Assembly (NCBI GenBank): GCA_043739785.1
Contig: JAYUDN010000006.1
Span: 1 to 50,136 of the forward strand
DNA length: 50,136 nt
Direction: 5' to 3'
Source of the DNA: JAYUDN01 sp043739785
Lineage (GTDB): Bacteria; Patescibacteriota; Gracilibacteria; BD1-5; UBA2023
The notes under the pieces: model-generated
The model's input: the letters and a program-made list of their open reading frames with translations, nothing else
Told to the model about the DNA's origin: nothing
Database searches by the model: none
In this document: one piece after another, positions 1 through 11,195 of the stretch
Numbering within the stretch: the first letter of the stretch is position 1
How the letters are laid out: each line of letters opens with the position of its first letter
Translations under genes and position numbers: made by a program

Positions 1-1
1 T

Positions 2-2188
2 GCTACTGGATGTACGACTCCATGGGGATCTATTTTAACATTTGGAACATACACGACACCTCCCCTTATTGTTTCGACTCTTTTTTCCATAAGCTGTACG
101 GGAAGTGGAGGGACCGCGAGTGGAAGTGTGAATGTCACCGTAGTTCCGCCAATAACTCCTGGATCACATGTTACCTCCCTCGTCGTATCTCCGAAAAATA
201 GTGGAACCTTTCCATACTCAGCGACGATACTGGGTCTTGAGTGACAAATTCCTGCGGGTCAGACCCTCCAGTCACCTGATGATCCAACGATGAAAACGTC
301 GGTACTCTCTCGATGGCCAGATGGATCCGCTTCTGTGGTTGTTGTTTCAGGTCTCGCTACCGTGACTGCGAATGTTACAAGGTCTCTCGAAGTACAGACC
401 ACTTCAGGAAGTACTGGTGTACTCCTCACTCCAAGCCGTATCAATCAGGTACTCACGGGTATCACGCTCAATTTCTGAACCGGTATAGGAGTCGCAACCA
501 TGACGGACTTTTCTACTCCAGATCGTATCTGGTGGTCGAATGAGAATATGATCCAAGCACGGTATCATCTTCCCCTCCCTGGACATGCGACACTCGAAGC
601 GGTTATCGATATCCAAGCCTATGCACCGAGTATCAGTAACCAGGCTCACGTAGAGGTAGTCATAGAGAATTCGAAGATGGAAATATCGAATCATCCAGTA
701 AATGTAACTCCAATTACGAAACCTCTCGATGCCGTCTATACCAATGCTACTGTCAGTGTGAATGGGAATACCATCGCGACGGTGAGTTCTGACTTTACAC
801 CAGAGTGAATGCATTCGGCATTTCGCTCATGGTATGCATCGACGTGGGTAGGTGGATCAGATCCATGAATGGTCGTAACCGAGCTCTATACAGATCTCCA
901 GAAGCATCCCCTCCTCTACAAGATCGCACGACCGAATACATCGGATCTGAGTGAGTATGCATGAGATGTGTATACTCCATGAGCTTGGTGAAGACACCGA
1001 TGATCTTATATGGGTGGCGCGGGGGATCACTCGAGTATAGGACCACTGACTTTGTGGGATTCGAAGTTTCTCCAAACCGGAGATCCTCGTGTCGCGAATG
1101 CGGTTGAAGTAAACGCACTCGATATTCTGAGTTTTAATGTAAGCTACCGTGATGCTATAACGAATCTGGTACCGACAGCCGATGAGATTTCATGGCGTGT
1201 ACAACACCCACAGTGGTTTCCAACTACCGGAAATGCCAGTGAAGCACTTACTTGGGAAGTCGCCCATCAACCAGCAGAGTGACTGATGGCATTTATCGTA
1301 CGTCCGACACCGATATTTATAGAAATTGCCCAGCGAATAACGGTGTTCAATGTGACCTGGAGTGCCTGAGGTATCGGATCATCCAATTTATCTGCTTGGA
1401 CAGGGACTGGACTGAGTGATGCGAGGGGAGTATTCGGATATTGGTACCAACCTCGATGAAGGGCGTGGTGTATACGCAATCTGGTACATGCGACCTTCCT
1501 CACACCAGATGATCTTCCATGGAAAGATGGAGGAAGAGTATGGATCAATAATAATCGTATATATTTTGATGAATGGAGGACCAAACCTGCGGCTCTTGCG
1601 TTATGATTTGCCTGGGCTCTTGGACCTGATCAAATATCGACTCTCACACCCGACTCCAGAAATGCATGGCCACCTTGGCAGACCCAATTCCAGATTCCTG
1701 AAATCATAAAAGCAGCTTCCGTAAAAGTCCTTACGGGAAGTCAACAAGTCGCTCTGGATAGCCTTGCGGATTGGGTAGCCTCCTACCCTATTCGTTGGGT
1801 CAATGAACAACCAAATGGTGGATGGAGGTATCATCCGTATCAGATGCTTATACCAGTTGATGGGTCATGATCGGTGCCGAGTAATTGGGGGACGATACAA
1901 TCCATGCTCGTTACGGCTCCACCACCATCGGTCGCAGGTCCGTGGTATATGACGAACGATTCGAGTCCAGAGTATGCTGGCTACTTCGGAGAGTGAAGTG
2001 CTTGAGGATCTTCAGGTTATTACTACATCTCCGTATTCTGGTCAGCGTTGAGTGCCTCGGTCGAGAGAGGGATTCCTGGGGCACAGGCTGCCTGGGATAC
2101 CGTGCAAGCCAATCTCACTAACCTGTCAACATGGCTCGATGGATTCTGAGTCAATCCTCGATTCGGAGCGACTCCAAGAAATCAGTAA
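2..2188 (+). CDS. C-terminal part of a large secreted protein, function unknown
   Basis: The gene enters from the left edge, so its start and any signal peptide are not visible. Reading TGA as Gly gives one frame of about 728 residues ending at TAA 2186-2188, with more than ten in-frame TGA codons (for example 242, 476, 806, 866). The first 200 residues look like beta-sandwich repeats rich in Thr, Ser, Val and Gly. The rest is richer in Trp, Tyr and His (SFNVSYRD, EISWRVQHPQWFP, GYFGEGSAWGSSGYYYIS) and could be an alpha/alpha-toroid of the kind found in glycan-active enzymes, but that is only an impression. I recognise no catalytic motif. A strong terminator follows directly, so it ends its transcription unit. 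Product assignment is weak; that the frame is coding is secure. Confidence 0.8.
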
Positions 2189-2197
2189 TATATCTAT

Positions 2198-2223
2198 AAA
2201 AACCCCACTTTGGTGGGGTTTTT
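2198..2223 (+). terminator. Intrinsic terminator after the first gene
   Basis: An 11-bp perfect stem (AAAAACCCCAC / GTGGGGTTTTT) with a 4-nt loop starts 9 bases after the stop codon and ends in a T run. Confidence 0.9.
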
Positions 2224-2254
2224 GGTAAAAAATAGTGGTAGAAATAAAAAACTA

Positions 2255-2275
2255 TCGAATGAGTTTTGAATTTTT
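2255..2275. repeat. 21-bp direct repeat, left copy
   Basis: TCGAATGAGTTTTGAATTTTT matches 3297-3317 with a single T/C difference. The pair brackets the AT-rich M14 gene. A more diverged copy lies at about 48694-48714, in the terminator between two tRNA-Val-tailed elements. Confidence 0.7.
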
Positions 2276-2400
2276 CTATTGATATAATATAGCCCGTTGA
2301 CTTTATTTGCTTTCGATATTTTACCTGGTTTGTATCCTAGCTTAAAGCAATAGTCCATATTATTGCCTTCATTGTGAATTCCGTGATCTAATGAAAATAA

Positions 2401-3216
2401 CTAGTTTATTGTAAATAGTGTTGCTTCAATAGCTGATTTTTGTCTTCCCCAATCTGATCAATATCTCGTTGACCCCTCTACCTCAATATATGCGATGTTA
2501 TTGATTTCACACCATTCCTTTGCAGTACCAGATTGATTTAATTTTTCCCAATTTTCTTCATCAATTAAACGAAATCATGTTGTTTTTGCATATATTTTTG
2601 TTAATTTTTGTGAAATATCATTTTTATTACCTGTAACATCTTTTCCTACATTATGAAACATAAATAGTATTTTGATTTCATTGGTTAATGTAAAATTATT
2701 TAATGCTTGTGTTTCAGGCTCGGAATTTCATATTTCTCAACAATATACTTCAATATTTTCTGAATAGTCCTTTCAGAATGACCATGTTGATTTATTTTTA
2801 AAGCTTGGAGTATTAAAGTTACGATTCAAATCAACATTATTCGCATTAAACCTTCCAACTTTTCATCCATTAAAATAATCAGGATTATCATTAGCAATCC
2901 CATATCAATCTCTGTTTAAACAAGGAATTACAAATAATGAATATTTATTCAGATTACCAATATTATTGTTAGCCCAATTTATTATATTATATGCAAGTTT
3001 TACTGTTCCCACTTCATTTACATGAATTCCAGAAACATATAATATTTTTATACTACCATTTCAAATTTTAAAGCATGTAATTGGCAATCATTTTACTGTT
3101 TTCCCAATGGTGAAGGATTGTATATTTTCCGGAACTTTAAGTATCTTATCAAATTTATTCTGAAAGAAACCCAGTACTCATCTTTTTATATATCACAAAG
3201 TTCATTTTATTTTCAT
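2401..3216 (-). CDS. M14-family zinc carboxypeptidase
   Basis: With TGA as Gly this is a 271-residue protein from ATG 3216 to TAG 2401. It carries the M14 set in order: zinc ligands in H65-V-N-E68, the substrate-binding stretch NRDGYG (101-106), VDLNRNF (128-134), the NSEPET turn (164-169), the third zinc ligand in FMFHN (H188), and the catalytic glutamate in YIEVEG (E245 or E247). No signal peptide is evident, so it may act in the cytoplasm, for example on peptides or on imported peptidoglycan stems; that role is inference. The gene is much AT-richer than its neighbours and lies between 21-bp direct repeats, which suggests acquisition. The frame stays open for 68 codons beyond the TAG. In the standard code it is fragmented by about eight TGA codons and would be missed. 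Confidence 0.88.
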
Positions 3217-3296
3217 AATAGAAAATTAATTATATTAGTTTTTAGCATTCTATCAATAACAAATATTTATACAAAAAAATATAACATCCCATTCTT

Positions 3297-3317
3297 TCGA
3301 ATGAGTTCTGAATTTTT
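3297..3317. repeat. 21-bp direct repeat, right copy
   Basis: Second copy of the repeat at 2255-2275. It overlaps a CATTC-TTTC-GAATG hairpin (3291-3304) and lies directly beyond the CCA end of the tRNA-Lys-tailed element at 3320-3437. Confidence 0.7.
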
Positions 3318-3319
3318 TA

Positions 3320-3437
3320 TGGAGGGAATGGCGGGGCTCGCGACTCTCCGTCATCGCCCGACTCTCTCATCTCTCGGAGTGACTTCGGTCACTCCTCATA
3401 CTCACTTCGTTCGTATCGATTCGATTCTCGCCCCGTC
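3320..3437 (-). ncRNA. tRNA-Lys-tailed hairpin element, putative structured RNA
   Basis: Read on the minus strand, this 118-base segment ends in CGAGCCCCGCCATTCCCTCCA. Apart from one base, that is the 3' end (T-arm, acceptor strand and CCA) of the tRNA-Lys 60 bases upstream. Its 5' part contains CGGGGCGAG, which can pair with the copied CGAGCCCCG. Between them lies a hairpin GGAGTGAC-CGAA-GTCACTCC and a purine-rich GAGAG stretch. The same architecture, with the same central hairpin but the tRNA-Val 3' end, lies at 48717-48826. The segment is followed by a small hairpin resembling the terminator after the Val element. Whether it is transcribed, or is a trace of integration at the tRNA, cannot be told from sequence. 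Confidence 0.55.
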
Positions 3438-3458
3438 AAAGTCTCAATTTTGCTTCTT

Positions 3459-3487
3459 AAAAATCCCTTGTTTTCACAAGGGATTTT
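3459..3487 (-). terminator. Terminator after tRNA-Lys
   Basis: AAAATCCCTTG and CAAGGGATTTT form an 11-bp stem with a 6-nt loop, starting about 10 bases after the CCA end of tRNA-Lys on the minus strand and ending in a T run. Confidence 0.85.
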
Positions 3488-3497
3488 ACGAATCAAA

Positions 3498-3573
3498 TGG
3501 TGGGAATGGCGGGGCTCGAACCCGCGACCTTGGCCTTAAAAGGGCCCTGCTCTACCAACTGAGCTACATTCCC
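3498..3573 (-). tRNA. tRNA-Lys (anticodon TTT)
   Basis: A 76-nt cloverleaf with acceptor GGGAATG / CATTCCC, D-arm GCTCAGTTGGTAGAGC, anticodon loop CTTTTAA, T-arm GCGGGTTCGAGCCCCGC and encoded CCA. The outermost anticodon-stem pair (27-43) is a G-A mismatch. The 3' end of this gene is copied in the element at 3320-3437. Confidence 0.95.
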
Positions 3574-3747
3574 GAAATACGATACTTTTCATTGAGAGGA
3601 AACACTGACTCGTACAAAGAGTGATTCAAGTACTATTCCAACCTCTATCGTTGCGTATGATATAAAAAAATAGGGATTTGTCGAATTTATTTTTTGATTT
3701 TTATTTGTTCCGTGTTTGGATCTTCTTTTCTCGAGTATCTCAACACC

Positions 3748-3783
3748 AAAAATACCCTCGATACAAGGAAAAAGGGTATTTTT
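3748..3783 (-). terminator. Terminator after the giant surface-protein gene
   Basis: AAAAATACCC and GGGTATTTTT form a 10-bp stem downstream of the stop at 3862. It could work in both directions. Confidence 0.7.
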
Positions 3784-3861
3784 GAGAGAACTCACCGCTT
3801 CAATCTCAGATTGAAATAAAAAAGTGTGGCCTCTATGGTTGTAGAATGATTGCCATTTATA

Positions 3862-6800
3862 TTATTTCTTGAAGTATTCGACCGCGAGGCGCATCTTGAA
3901 GTAGTGTGTCACTGGAGTTTCTGAAAGAGCAGAAACTTCCTGGTACCGTGCGAGAATAGTAGACTTTCTAGATTCATTCGAGAGTGTTGTCATCGAAGTG
4001 ATCTCAGAATCTATTTTTTTCTTCTCACTACTCGAAAGGGCTCGACCGAGAAGATCGATTTCGAGAGCCGATTTTTCTTCATCGATGTACTTCGCCTTCA
4101 CGATCCAACGTCCAGTAATGCCTCCGATCGGAGTACAGGTAAAGAGGGTAAGATTTTTCCCGATTCCCGGTGCGAGAACGGAAACATCGTCAGCCTTGGT
4201 CTCATAAGAAGACTCGGTCGTATACCGATATCGCCTATAAGAACCATCGGCAAGTCGCTGATACACCCATACTTCTTCACCCGGTTCGAGTTCGACGATC
4301 TTCTGGAAGTGCGTTTTATACCGACCAGAGTCGTACTTCCAGTACGAAGAGTGTCCGAAGATAACCGTATTTCCGACGCTTCCGAATCCATTGGTATTAG
4401 TTCCTGGGTAGGTCATGACTCCGGTCTTCAGGTAGGTATTGACGGTAATCTCTCGACCACTTACGAGCTTGGAATAGTCGAGGGATCATGTTGGTACGGT
4501 ATTGATTGGCGCGATCATACCATTGGATGGAAGGACGATATACTCATCGCGAGTTCTGTCTTCCTTCGGGAGATCCCCAAGCCAGAAACTTATATCATCC
4601 CCGGTTTTGTCTCCACCTTTCGTGAATTTCGGAACATCAAGTACGAGCTTATCATTGATAAGTTGCTTGATGCGAGAAAGGATAGATTTCCCCGTCTGCG
4701 GAAGGGTTTTCGGATAGGTAATACCGAGGAGTCCGGGAGTTGTTTCTTCGCTCTTGAGGGTCGCAAGTCTAGATTTTTTTGCGAGATAAGAGGTGTATTC
4801 TTTCTTTATAGCCTTCTCAGAGGTATCGGGTTTTTTGGCAATAATCACTGGAGGTGGAGTCGTAGGAGGGAGAACTATCGGTGGAGTTGGGTCCCCAACC
4901 TTTGGTGGTGGAACTGGAGTTGGTCCAGGGTTTCATCCTCCTCCGCCCCCTGGTCCCTCAGCAATCTGAGGTGCTTCTATAATGAGAAGGTTACTCAGAG
5001 TCATCGAACCGACTCATTCCTCAGCATTTGCCGTGATCGTTGTGGAAATAGTCGTCCCAACTGGACCTATGGCTTTTGACTGAAAAAGAAATGTTTCCTT
5101 TAAGCCGATTGGAAAGACGGGGATAGTAAAAGTAATCGTGTTGGCAATAATATCTACGGTCGCTCATGTAGTATTGACGAACGTACCGGTCTGAAAAACG
5201 AGACTTCCGGTGACATAAGTAGATCCCGTTCCCCAAGGAATCGTCACCACGACATTGGTTCCAGTAGCCGTTCCCGTATTCGTGAGGGTAAGGGTATGTT
5301 TTATAAGCTCTGTCTGAAGGAGTCTCCCCCCGGCATTGATATCGGTCTCGAGGGCGGTCGTGAGCAGTCGAGGAGCATTGATAGTCACAGGAACTCTCGG
5401 AGTTCCCCCGATAGCTCACTCACTACTATTTCCTACTGTCGCCGTCGTAGGGATAACCGTTCCAGGAATCACCGTCGTCAGGGCTTCCACTCGATAGACG
5501 ATGGTTCTCGAAGTTCCGATAGGGATGTTAATACCCGTTATTGAGAGAAATCATGCTGAGTTTATCCCACCTGTAAGAGATGAAATATCAGTTGATCCCG
5601 GAGGAATCGACATCACCGTAAACCCGGTAAATCCACTCGGGATATCAAGGGTAACGGGAATAGAGTGAAGCGATACATTTCCGGTATTCGTCAGAGTCAC
5701 TGTATATTCGAAGGTATCTCCGATAATTCCATCTCCTCCATTGAGATCGACGACTCCGATGGCTTCGTCAAGAAGAGCAATATTGAGGATAAATGAAGTG
5801 GTCTTATTGGCATCGATATAGTCATCCACTCATCCAGCACTTGATCGTTCCGTATTAAGGATATTGGATGTTACCGAACTGTAGGAACCAGGTTCTGAAG
5901 TATATCGTACCGTTCCCGTAAGAGTAATCGGAGTATAGTTCGCTACCGATCCATCGATGGTGCCATTGATCGTAAAAATTAGTGGATTCCCAGGGTTCAC
6001 TGGAAGTGAATCCAGTGTAAACGTATTTCCGAACCGAACGAGATTGACTGCTCCCCCAGAATTTGTGATGATAATCGCTCCCGTATAATCAACCCCGGAA
6101 GGAAGAAGAGTCGAGAGATCGACATCATACGCTGTCGAGGTACCAGTATTGGTAAGAGTGAAGGTATACGGTACAGAGTATCCATTTGCATAAGCATTTG
6201 AAACAAAGAGGATAATATTTGGTTCTCGTATAGTTACCGGGAGTGCCGATCCAGATTTACTATTCGAACCATCATAAAGTACAATTGCAGTATGTATTTT
6301 TGTGTTTCCATTATTGGTGTCAGTACTATCGAGAGTGACGGCGTCATATCGAACAGTGATATATTCCGTAGTTCCATTATCCGTATTGGTATTCACGACT
6401 CCGGTAAAGATATACGCTATTGTCTGGGAGATTCCAGCCCCGAGAGTATCTGAGTTTGGAGTAATAGTAGGACTCACGGTTCCACTATATGTAATGGATG
6501 GATCTGTGGTAATAGCAATACTGCCGGAGAGAATAGCCATACCCGTCGGAATGAAACTCGACAGTGTGAGAAGATTCGTAGTTCCCTCTCCAAGGGGTAC
6601 CTTGATCTCATACTGTGAAACATCTCATACCTTCACATTCGAACTCGATAAGAGGGTGACCAAGATAGATCCTGGAGTGATGATATTCACATAGTCCGAG
6701 CTGGTCGCTGTATACGAGCGCTCTCATTCCGTAGGATTACCTGGATAGGAAGTGTAGACTATACTGGCAGTACCCGTAAGAATCTCTCATGGTGATACAT

Positions 6801-9800
6801 AATTCTGGATAGTACTATTGTAGGTATACGTACGTACAGCTCCTGGAGCAAGCGTACCGATACTGATAGTTCCACTAAATCCTCCATCTGGAGTGAGTTT
6901 CGAAGCAGAAACATCAGTCAGGACCACATCGTAGGCATACACGAGACTGGTATTGGTTACAGTGACGGTTGTAGGAATCACATCTCCGGCATCTCCCGTA
7001 TTTGGAGAGTAGTCTTTCACAATACTCAGCGATGGTTCGACCGCTTCAACTGAAGTCGTAATAGATTTCGATTTTTCACTATAGTTCGCGAGAAGGGTGG
7101 AATTTTTGATACTTCCCGCAGTATTTGCTATATTATCAAGCATGACAGCTTCTGTAACGATAGTGATGCCAGTTCCAGCACCGATACCTGTATTATCTAC
7201 GTTTCCAAATAAGAAGGTAATAATATGATTCGGACTAATACTTATGCTTGAGAGGGTATGTGACTTGATTCCATCCTGGAGTACATATCCAGAGAGGAAT
7301 TTCATACTACTTGGGAGCGTCTGAGTGAGGGTAAATCCAGTTGCTGTCGCCTCTGGAAAAGTGACCACCGTCGTATAGAATACATGTTCTCCAATCGCAA
7401 GATCTATAAGAGACCCGCTGAAGAGAGCGCTGGTCGTATCGGCGAGACTCGTCGAAGTGACCGTATGAGTGAGGGTGAGATCCGGAACGGTGACGACAGC
7501 ATTGGCAAAAGTCGATCCCGTCCATTCATAAATCGAATTATCATCATCGAGAGTATCGTAGACCACATCAGCACGGTTCATCACGGTATCAGCAGGTCTC
7601 AAGGTACTATCTATGAGGGCCTGGAAGGTAAAAGTCGATCCTGAAGATACAGGAAGCACATCGAGTACCAGTCCATTCCCTCCTCCACTACTGGAGAAGA
7701 GATTGATATCATTCCCTGAAAAAGCTCCAAGATTCAGACTTCCGGTCACATAACTCAGATGCGCTGGTAGGAGGTCGGTAATACGAAGGTCGTATGCTCG
7801 TGCGGTCGTACTGGTATTATTGACTGTGACAGTATAGGTAATCGTATCTCCCGCATCTCCAGTCGTCGGAGAAGCTACTTTTGTCAGAGTTATGGTTGGT
7901 TTTCTGATATCGACATTGAGGGTTGAGGCCGTCGAGGTCGAAGAATAATTGAAAGTTCAGGTATTGAATCTATTGGTTCCTGCTGCTGCACTCTTCTGGA
8001 CTCGGTAGGTTGTCTCAAGTGCTATAGTTTCGAGATTGCTCGCATCGGTGTCGGAATTCGTAATGGTTCCAAAGGTAATGGTAGTCCCCGAGAATAGAAC
8101 CCCACTATAACTGAGGGCTCAACTTGAAGCAATCAGAGCCCCCGAAACGAAGGTAAGATCCGCATGTTTCGTCTCAATATAGTTCGCGTTCGTAAGGGTT
8201 CCTTGCGGAACGGTGATCACGGTACGATAGACGACTTCTTCTCCAACATAGAGATTCTGGGCAGTACTATCGGCTTCTGAAGTCGATGCGATACTTCGAG
8301 TGAGTGAAGGAGATGCCACGGTAACATTCGCGGAGGTGGTAACCGGTCCGAGATTATTGACGGCATTCGAGAGGGCTCATGAGCTCGCATAGTAGTCGAG
8401 ACTCACTGTATTGGTTCGTGTCGCTCATCATTGGATAAGAAATGAAGTTGTGGGCTTGACGGTATAGTGAATCAGTACGATATTTTCCTGTACCGTGGCT
8501 GTTCCAGTATTATCCAGTGGGATGAGACTTCGAGTTCCCGAAAGAGCACCAGTATCAAAGGAGATAAAGAGTCCCGTTCCCACCTGGGTAAATGACGTAT
8601 TCGGAAGTGGAGTACTTGAACCACTCGAGACGACTGATCCAGTGATAAAATTCATATTACTCGGAAGAGCATCCATTATATTTTCGAGAAAAGCTGGTCC
8701 AGAACCTCCATTGGTCAGAGTTACCGTATAATCAATCGTCTTCTCGGCTTGTACATTGGTCCCTCCGGAAGCAGTCTTCGAAGCTGTAACAGATGGGAAG
8801 TTGACGTTGAATGGGATACTCGTAATCGGAAGTGGATTTTGGGTCGCGGTATCATCATTGAAAGAACTGTAGGCAAAATTGGTCAGTGGAACGAGTCAGG
8901 TCGCTCCGACTCCTCCAGTCGGCTTCGTCGGAAGAACATCGACCGTAAAAAGGACGGCAAAGGTCTTCTTGAGGGATCATGAGTTGAGGTGGAACTCGAT
9001 ATTATTGGCAGGATTCGTGACCACCCAGGCCGCATTCGGGATCGTCGAACCCGAGAGGGAAAATCCATTGAAAGAAGTACTCGGGGTTACCCCATCATCA
9101 GTATTAAACAGAACCGGGTTGTTATAGATATCCTTCAGTGTAGTTCCTGTTTGGAATTCGATATTATAGGCACTGGTATTTGGACCAGAGAGAAGCGGAA
9201 GGGCATCGATAATTTTTGGATTGATAAAATTCACATTCGGAAAATCCATCGTGACCGCAAACTGGAGTCTTGAACCAGAAGGAATCGTCGGAGGAAGTCC
9301 AGTGATCGAATCATATACTATACCCCCAGGGGTAGTAACCGATATAAGATGTTTTTTTGTACTCGGATTGGGAGCATGCACGGAAGCAGTAATATTATTG
9401 ATAGCTATAGTATTTCCGATAATCGTCGGATCAGTACGGCCCCAAATCCCACTGAGAGTTCCATCTCCAACCGTTCCGAAAAAAGAAGCACTATTGACGA
9501 GGGTTTCGGTATTTTCATACTCAGTGTCTCCGGCCCCTTCATACGCCCCGTCGACCACTGCCTGGTACTGTATAGTGGCACTCGAATTCGCACCGATGGT
9601 TCCGCTATTTAACATCCAAAGAATACTCGTATCTCCATTTCCATCCGTCGTGGCTGAGATAAATGTCAGTGGTGTGCCTGTTCCAGTGATCGTAGAATTC
9701 ACCATACCAGAGTATGTCATCCCATCGGGAAGGATATCGGTTATGTAGGTGCCACTTCCGTTTGTAGTGAATGCGACATTTTTCGCGGTATCGAGTCGGA

Positions 9801-11025
9801 TCGTATAGGTGACTACATCTCCGATGACCGCTTGAGAAACGTTGGCTGACTTCGAAAGGCTCGCGTAGATACTATGCGTATCAACTGACCGAGGAGAAAG
9901 GATCCCAGAAGCCGTGACGAGGATATCGGAAGTTCCATTGTTCCAAGTCGTTCCGGAAAAAGGTCATCCAGAGAGAGCGAGTGATCCGGTATGCATCGTC
10001 ACCGTATTTCGTGAGAGAGCACTATGCGCCACCACACTTCCAGTATTGAGGATTGGGGTACTTCCTGAATAAGATGCGAGAGTATATGCAAGAGGAAGGG
10101 TCTGATATTGGATAGAGACATTCGTCCCAGTCGGTACCGTGATATCGGTCATATCAAGGGTCGCAAGTCCAGGAGATGGAGCATTGTAGGTCACCCGAAG
10201 TCCACCGATATTGGCACCTGTAGTGGTTATAAATCAGCTAAATGATCGATTCGCTGGGATGATATCCTGGAGATGAAAGTGTTTCAGAGTTCCCATGCTA
10301 TTTCCATGGACCGTAAGTGTCGTCGTGATAGCGCCTCCTATGAGATTCGAGGTACTCTCACTTTTTGTCACATCGAATGGGGTAAACTGCATGGTCGGAC
10401 TCACGAATGGAAGAGTACTGAGGTTGGTACTGGCATTGACTGCTGTCGGGAAAGTCAAATCTGTGGGATCCGGCATACTCACTCCGGTTCCAGCTGCATA
10501 ATCTATCCCTCCGGTGAGGGTTCCGGGAGGAGAGCCCGTAGGAGCACTTCCACGTCCGTAGATGTTATCATTGATATATCCGAGTACTCCGATGCTTTTA
10601 TTGACGAAAACTCCAGCACTATTACTCGAAGCAAGAGTAAGGGTATAGTGATTCGTCAGTCATTTGAGAAGTACTTCGTTCGATGTCTGGAAAAAAAGAA
10701 GTGTTCCTCCGCTCGCATGAGCCACTGTACGAGAAGGGGCTCCGAGAGATCCCGCGCTGACGAAACTAATACCAGCAGGAAGAGAAACAATCAGTCCAGG
10801 ATTATATCCATCCCCATCTGAGCTTGACTGATTTTCGAGAGAAATATCAAGGGTAAAGTTTTGTCCGATAATCGCGGTTCCTGGAAGAGAAGGAGCAATC
10901 CAGAGATTGATATTAGCACTTCCGTCGCTATCAGGGGCCGCGGATACGGGTGAAACACCTACAAAAAAAAGGCTCTGAAACAAAAAGATGGCCAAAGTCG
11001 TCATGGCGAGAGAACGTCGAAACAT
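3862..11025 (-). CDS. Giant secreted DUF11-repeat protein with LPQTG motif and C-terminal sortase domain
   Basis: One uninterrupted frame of 2387 codons when TGA is Gly, containing about 20 in-frame TGAs (for example 4486, 4933, 5014, 5416, 5551, 5830, 8119, 8977, 9964, 10660). I checked the joins between the TGA-bounded pieces for TAA and TAG and found none. Residues 1-30 are a signal peptide (MFRRSLAMTTLAIFLFQSLF.., cleavage near SAA-P31). Residues 31 to about 2010 are repeats of the conserved-repeat/DUF11 type (variants of TLTNTGTSTAYDV and LPSGVDY). A Gly-rich then Pro-rich linker follows (about 2025-2060), then LPQTG at 2108-2112. From about 2150 comes a sortase fold: YIVLPSNGMIAPI, catalytic His2225 in IFGHSS, Cys2297 in LTLFTC and Arg2306 in GRW. 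No membrane anchor follows the sortase. I chose ATG 11025 because the signal peptide starts there; a TTG at 11082 is less likely. Probably an adhesin or surface fibre with a built-in transpeptidase. Confidence 0.9.
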
Positions 11026-11153
11026 AGAGAAAAAGATATGAGGTAACTCTCTTACTATACCAGGACTTTTTTGGGAAGTCAAAAAAACAAGGGGATAAAA
11101 GAAAGGGTTGTCTGTTTGTGGATAGACAATAAATAAAAATATATTCTTCCAAC

Positions 11154-11181
11154 AAAAAATCCCACGATTTGTGGGATTTTA
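11154..11181 (-). terminator. Terminator after glutamate dehydrogenase
   Basis: AAAATCCCAC and GTGGGATTTT form a 10-bp stem around GATTT, 15 bases after the TAG of the dehydrogenase gene, with T-rich flanks. Confidence 0.85.
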
Positions 11182-11195
11182 TTATAAAATCATAC

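Noticed and set aside
3118..3624. Plus-strand frame of 168 residues
   Set aside because: It crosses the antisense of tRNA-Lys, the tRNA-tailed element and the start of the M14 gene. Its sequence is not protein-like.
3862..4416. A free-standing sortase gene
   Set aside because: The frame runs upstream without TAA or TAG through the linker and repeats to a signal peptide at 11025. No ribosome-binding site or start fits a separate gene, and the sortase part has no membrane anchor of its own.
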